From: Bacteroidota bacterium
GTDB taxonomy: Bacteria; Bacteroidota; Ignavibacteria; Kryptoniales; JAKASW01
Direction of reading: 5' to 3'
DNA length: 15,164 nucleotides
Assembly: GCA_021789755.1 (NCBI GenBank)
Contig: JAJYJD010000060.1
Coordinates: 1 to 15,164 of the forward strand
Position numbers and translations under genes: made by a program. Below are positions 13,137 through 15,164 of the stretch, in pieces. The notes beneath the pieces were generated by a model. That model did no database searches, was not told the origin of the DNA, and saw nothing but the letters and a program-made list of their open reading frames with translations. How positions within the stretch are numbered: position 1 is the first letter of the stretch; each line of letters starts with the position of its first letter.

Positions 13137-15164
13137 TTATATAACACGCAAAATTACCTTTCTCAAGTCCTCATCTCTGGAAGAATTCCCGACCATTATC
13201 TCAAAATCTCCGGGTTCAACAGTGCGGATCATATCGATATTTGTAAACGACAGGTGTTCCGGCGAGATTGCCAGCGCAACGGTCATTGATTCGCCCGGCT
13301 CAAGCGTGATCTTGCTGAATCCTGTGAGCTCTTTCACGGGTCTGGTAACCGAGCTGACAAGGTCACGAATATACATCTGGACGACTTCCTGTCCTGCACG
13401 TTTTCCGGTATTCTTGACATCCACCAAAACTCTTGTGGTTTCATCCGTTCGGATGGTAGACTTCTCCAGTCTCGGGTTGCTGAAACTGAATGTCGTATAA
13501 CTCAACCCGTAGCCGAACCGGTAGAGCGGGGTAATATCGTCGAACAAATATCCTCTGCGCGCGGACGGCTTGTAGTTATAGTAGGAGGGCAGATGACCGG
13601 CTGATCTCGGTATGGAGATCGGAAGTTTTCCGGCGGGATTATAATCCCCGAAGAGCACGTCTGCGACGGCGCCCCCGGTTTCCTGTCCGAGATACCAGCA
13701 TTCCAGTATCGCCGGCACGTGCTCGTTCACGTAATTCATCGAAGTGGGCCGACCATTGAAGAGAAGCACGGCAACCGGCTTTCCAGTGGCGACAACTTCC
13801 TTCACCAGGTCATTCTGCATGCCTACCAGGTCAAGACTTGCCCTGTCGCCGAGATGCGTCTTGCTCCAGGCTTCTCTGGACGTCTGTTCGGTATCTCCAA
13901 GTGCAAGAATCACGACGTCGGCTTTTCGCGCGGTCTCAACTGCCTCGGTTATCATCTTCCGGTTCTCTTTCGCATCAGCGAGAGCCACTTTGTCTTCATT
14001 CCAGTTTTCGCCGACCGTAATCTTGCACCCCTCGCTGTAAAGGACTTTTATCTTATTTCCAGCTCTTGCCTTTATGCCTTCCAGAACGGTCGTGTAGTAC
14101 TTTGGCACACCACTGTAACCTCCGAGAACCCTCCGGTTTGCATTCGGGCCGATCACGGCTACACTCCTGATTTTGCCGGATTCGATCGGCAGCAGGTTGC
14201 CCTCATTTTTCAGGAGCGTGATGGTCTCACGAGCAGCTTTCAGCGCTATGCTCCTGTCTGCATCCAGCTTCCTATCGTTTTGTATCTTCTCCGGGTCGAC
14301 ATAAGGATCTTCGAAGAGCCCCAGCTTGAATTTATACTCCAAGAGCGAACCGACAAGCTCGTCCAAAACAGACTCGCTCAGCCTGCCTTCGCTCACGAGT
14401 GCTGTAAGGTTCGGGTAGCAGTCGATGTCGGGAAGTTCGATGTTCACACCGGCGTTTGCCGCGAGGAGCGCGGCTTCTTTCTTGTCTTTTGCAAGCGAGT
14501 GACTTTGAGTGTCGGGCTTCTCGTTCAGTTCGGTGATGGCATAGTAATCGGAAACGACATAACCTTTGAATCCCCATTCATCCCTGAGGACGTGGCGGAG
14601 CAGCCATTTATTGGCATGGGAAGGGACGCCGTCGATTTCATTATAAGACGCCATAACGCTGACTGCATTGCCCTTCTTGACAGCTTCCCTGAACGGAAAG
14701 AGAAAGATATCGCGGAGCAGGCGTTCCGAGACGTTTACAGGACCGCAGTTCGAGCCCGATTCCGGCTGGCCGTGCGCAGCGAAGTGTTTCAGCGTAGCGA
14801 TGACTCGCTTCTTATCTTTGAAGGTCCCGTCGCCCTGAAAGCCTTTGACTGCAGCGACGCCCATTTGCGAGACGAGGTAAGGATCTTCTCCGAAAGTCTC
14901 TTCCACTCTTCCCCAGCGCGGATCACGGGCAACGTCAAGCACCGGGGTGAGCGCCTGATGAGCTCCACGGGCACGCGCGTCCTGCGCAATAGCGGTGTAT
15001 ATCTCCTCTATAAGATCCGGGTTGAAAGTCGATGCCAATCCGATCGGTTGTGGATAGCTAGTTGCGTCCTTCGCGGCCAATCCATGCAGACATTCTTCGT
15101 GAAAGACCGCCGGAATACCGAGCCTGGTCTCCTCGACGAAGAATTTCTGAAGCGCATTTGCAAG
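13137..15164 (-). CDS. GH3 beta-xylosidase / beta-glucosidase (5' end outside window)
   Basis: The visible 675 codons continue in frame to the window edge at 15164; a TTG at 15080 is not the true start because upstream codons read RLGIPAVFHEECLHG, a family motif. The order of blocks is that of a full GH3 enzyme: ALTPVLDVARDPRWGRVEET (~72-90), KHFAAHG (~126-132), MASYNEIDG, then GYVVSDYY with nucleophile Asp at ~206; a (alpha/beta) sandwich domain with VIGPNA, VLGGYSG, ALGDTE and NGRPTSM; and a C-terminal FN3-like domain (YRFGYGLSYTTF, VKNTGKRAGQEVVQMYIRD, PVKELTGF). The enzyme releases single sugars from the non-reducing end of xylo- or gluco-oligosaccharides. HEECLHG is common in GH3 xylosidases, and the neighbours favour beta-xylosidase, but glucosidase activity cannot be excluded. 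Signal peptide and location cannot be judged because the N-terminus is missing. It is the first gene of the visible series. Confidence 0.92.
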   Translation of the reverse strand, partial: LANALQKFFVEETRLGIPAVFHEECLHGLAAKDATSYPQPIGLASTFNPDLIEEIYTAIAQDARARGAHQALTPVLDVARDPRWGRVEETFGEDPYLVSQMGVAAVKGFQGDGTFKDKKRVIATLKHFAAHGQPESGSNCGPVNVSERLLRDIFLFPFREAVKKGNAVSVMASYNEIDGVPSHANKWLLRHVLRDEWGFKGYVVSDYYAITELNEKPDTQSHSLAKDKKEAALLAANAGVNIELPDIDCYPNLTALVSEGRLSESVLDELVGSLLEYKFKLGLFEDPYVDPEKIQNDRKLDADRSIALKAARETITLLKNEGNLLPIESGKIRSVAVIGPNANRRVLGGYSGVPKYYTTVLEGIKARAGNKIKVLYSEGCKITVGENWNEDKVALADAKENRKMITEAVETARKADVVILALGDTEQTSREAWSKTHLGDRASLDLVGMQNDLVKEVVATGKPVAVLLFNGRPTSMNYVNEHVPAILECWYLGQETGGAVADVLFGDYNPAGKLPISIPRSAGHLPSYYNYKPSARRGYLFDDITPLYRFGYGLSYTTFSFSNPRLEKSTIRTDETTRVLVDVKNTGKRAGQEVVQMYIRDLVSSVTRPVKELTGFSKITLEPGESMTVALAISPEHLSFTNIDMIRTVEPGDFEIMVGNSSRDEDLRKVILRVI

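Noticed and set aside
1..15164. CRISPR arrays, tRNA genes or insertion sequences
   Set aside because: No regularly spaced repeats, no cloverleaf sequence and no transposase-like frame or terminal inverted repeats were seen.

Overview
The window holds seven genes, all transcribed from the minus strand, so the operon-like order runs from position 15164 down to 1. Together they form a xylan-utilisation locus from a member of the FCB supergroup (Bacteroidota/Ignavibacteriota side). Three encoded proteins end in a type IX secretion (T9SS) type A sorting domain with the signature QN(F/Y)PNPFNP(T/S)T, ending SGVYF(Y/C)R...KK/RKLLL. The variant wording of these tails resembles Ignavibacteria and relatives more than classic Bacteroides. 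That lineage call is inference from protein style only; no rRNA or phylogenetic marker is present.

Layout in transcription order: (1) a GH3 beta-xylosidase/beta-glucosidase, 5' end outside the window (15164-13137); (2) a GPH-family sugar:cation symporter (12937-11513); (3) a TonB-dependent outer-membrane receptor with an N-terminal carboxypeptidase-regulatory-like domain (11183-8091); (4) a secreted beta-helix protein with a T9SS tail (7973-6117); (5) a large secreted FG-GAP/VCBS + ASPIC/UnbV + 4x FN3 + T9SS protein (5831-2595); (6) a GH10 endo-xylanase with FN3 and T9SS tail (2269-647); (7) a GH30 glucuronoxylanase-type lipoprotein, 3' end outside the window (605-1).

A working model (inference): the surface GH10 and GH30 cut (glucurono)xylan, the TonB-dependent receptor imports oligosaccharides through the outer membrane, GH3 trims them to xylose or glucose, and the GPH symporter takes products across the inner membrane. 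The beta-helix and FG-GAP/UnbV proteins lie between receptor and xylanases, where a classical Bacteroidetes locus would have SusD and surface glycan-binding proteins; no SusD-like gene is in the window. No regulator, tRNA, rRNA, IS element or CRISPR array was seen.

The gaps are 199, 329, 117, 285, 325 and 41 bp. Several carry structure: a duplicated 35-bp element with conserved inverted-repeat arms around the symporter start, two GC-rich hairpins and a small palindrome in the receptor leader, competing stem-loops before the beta-helix gene, a 13-nt perfect anti-SD complement before the FG-GAP gene, and a 26-bp perfect palindrome just after that gene. None of the gaps shows a classical hairpin plus U-tract terminator.
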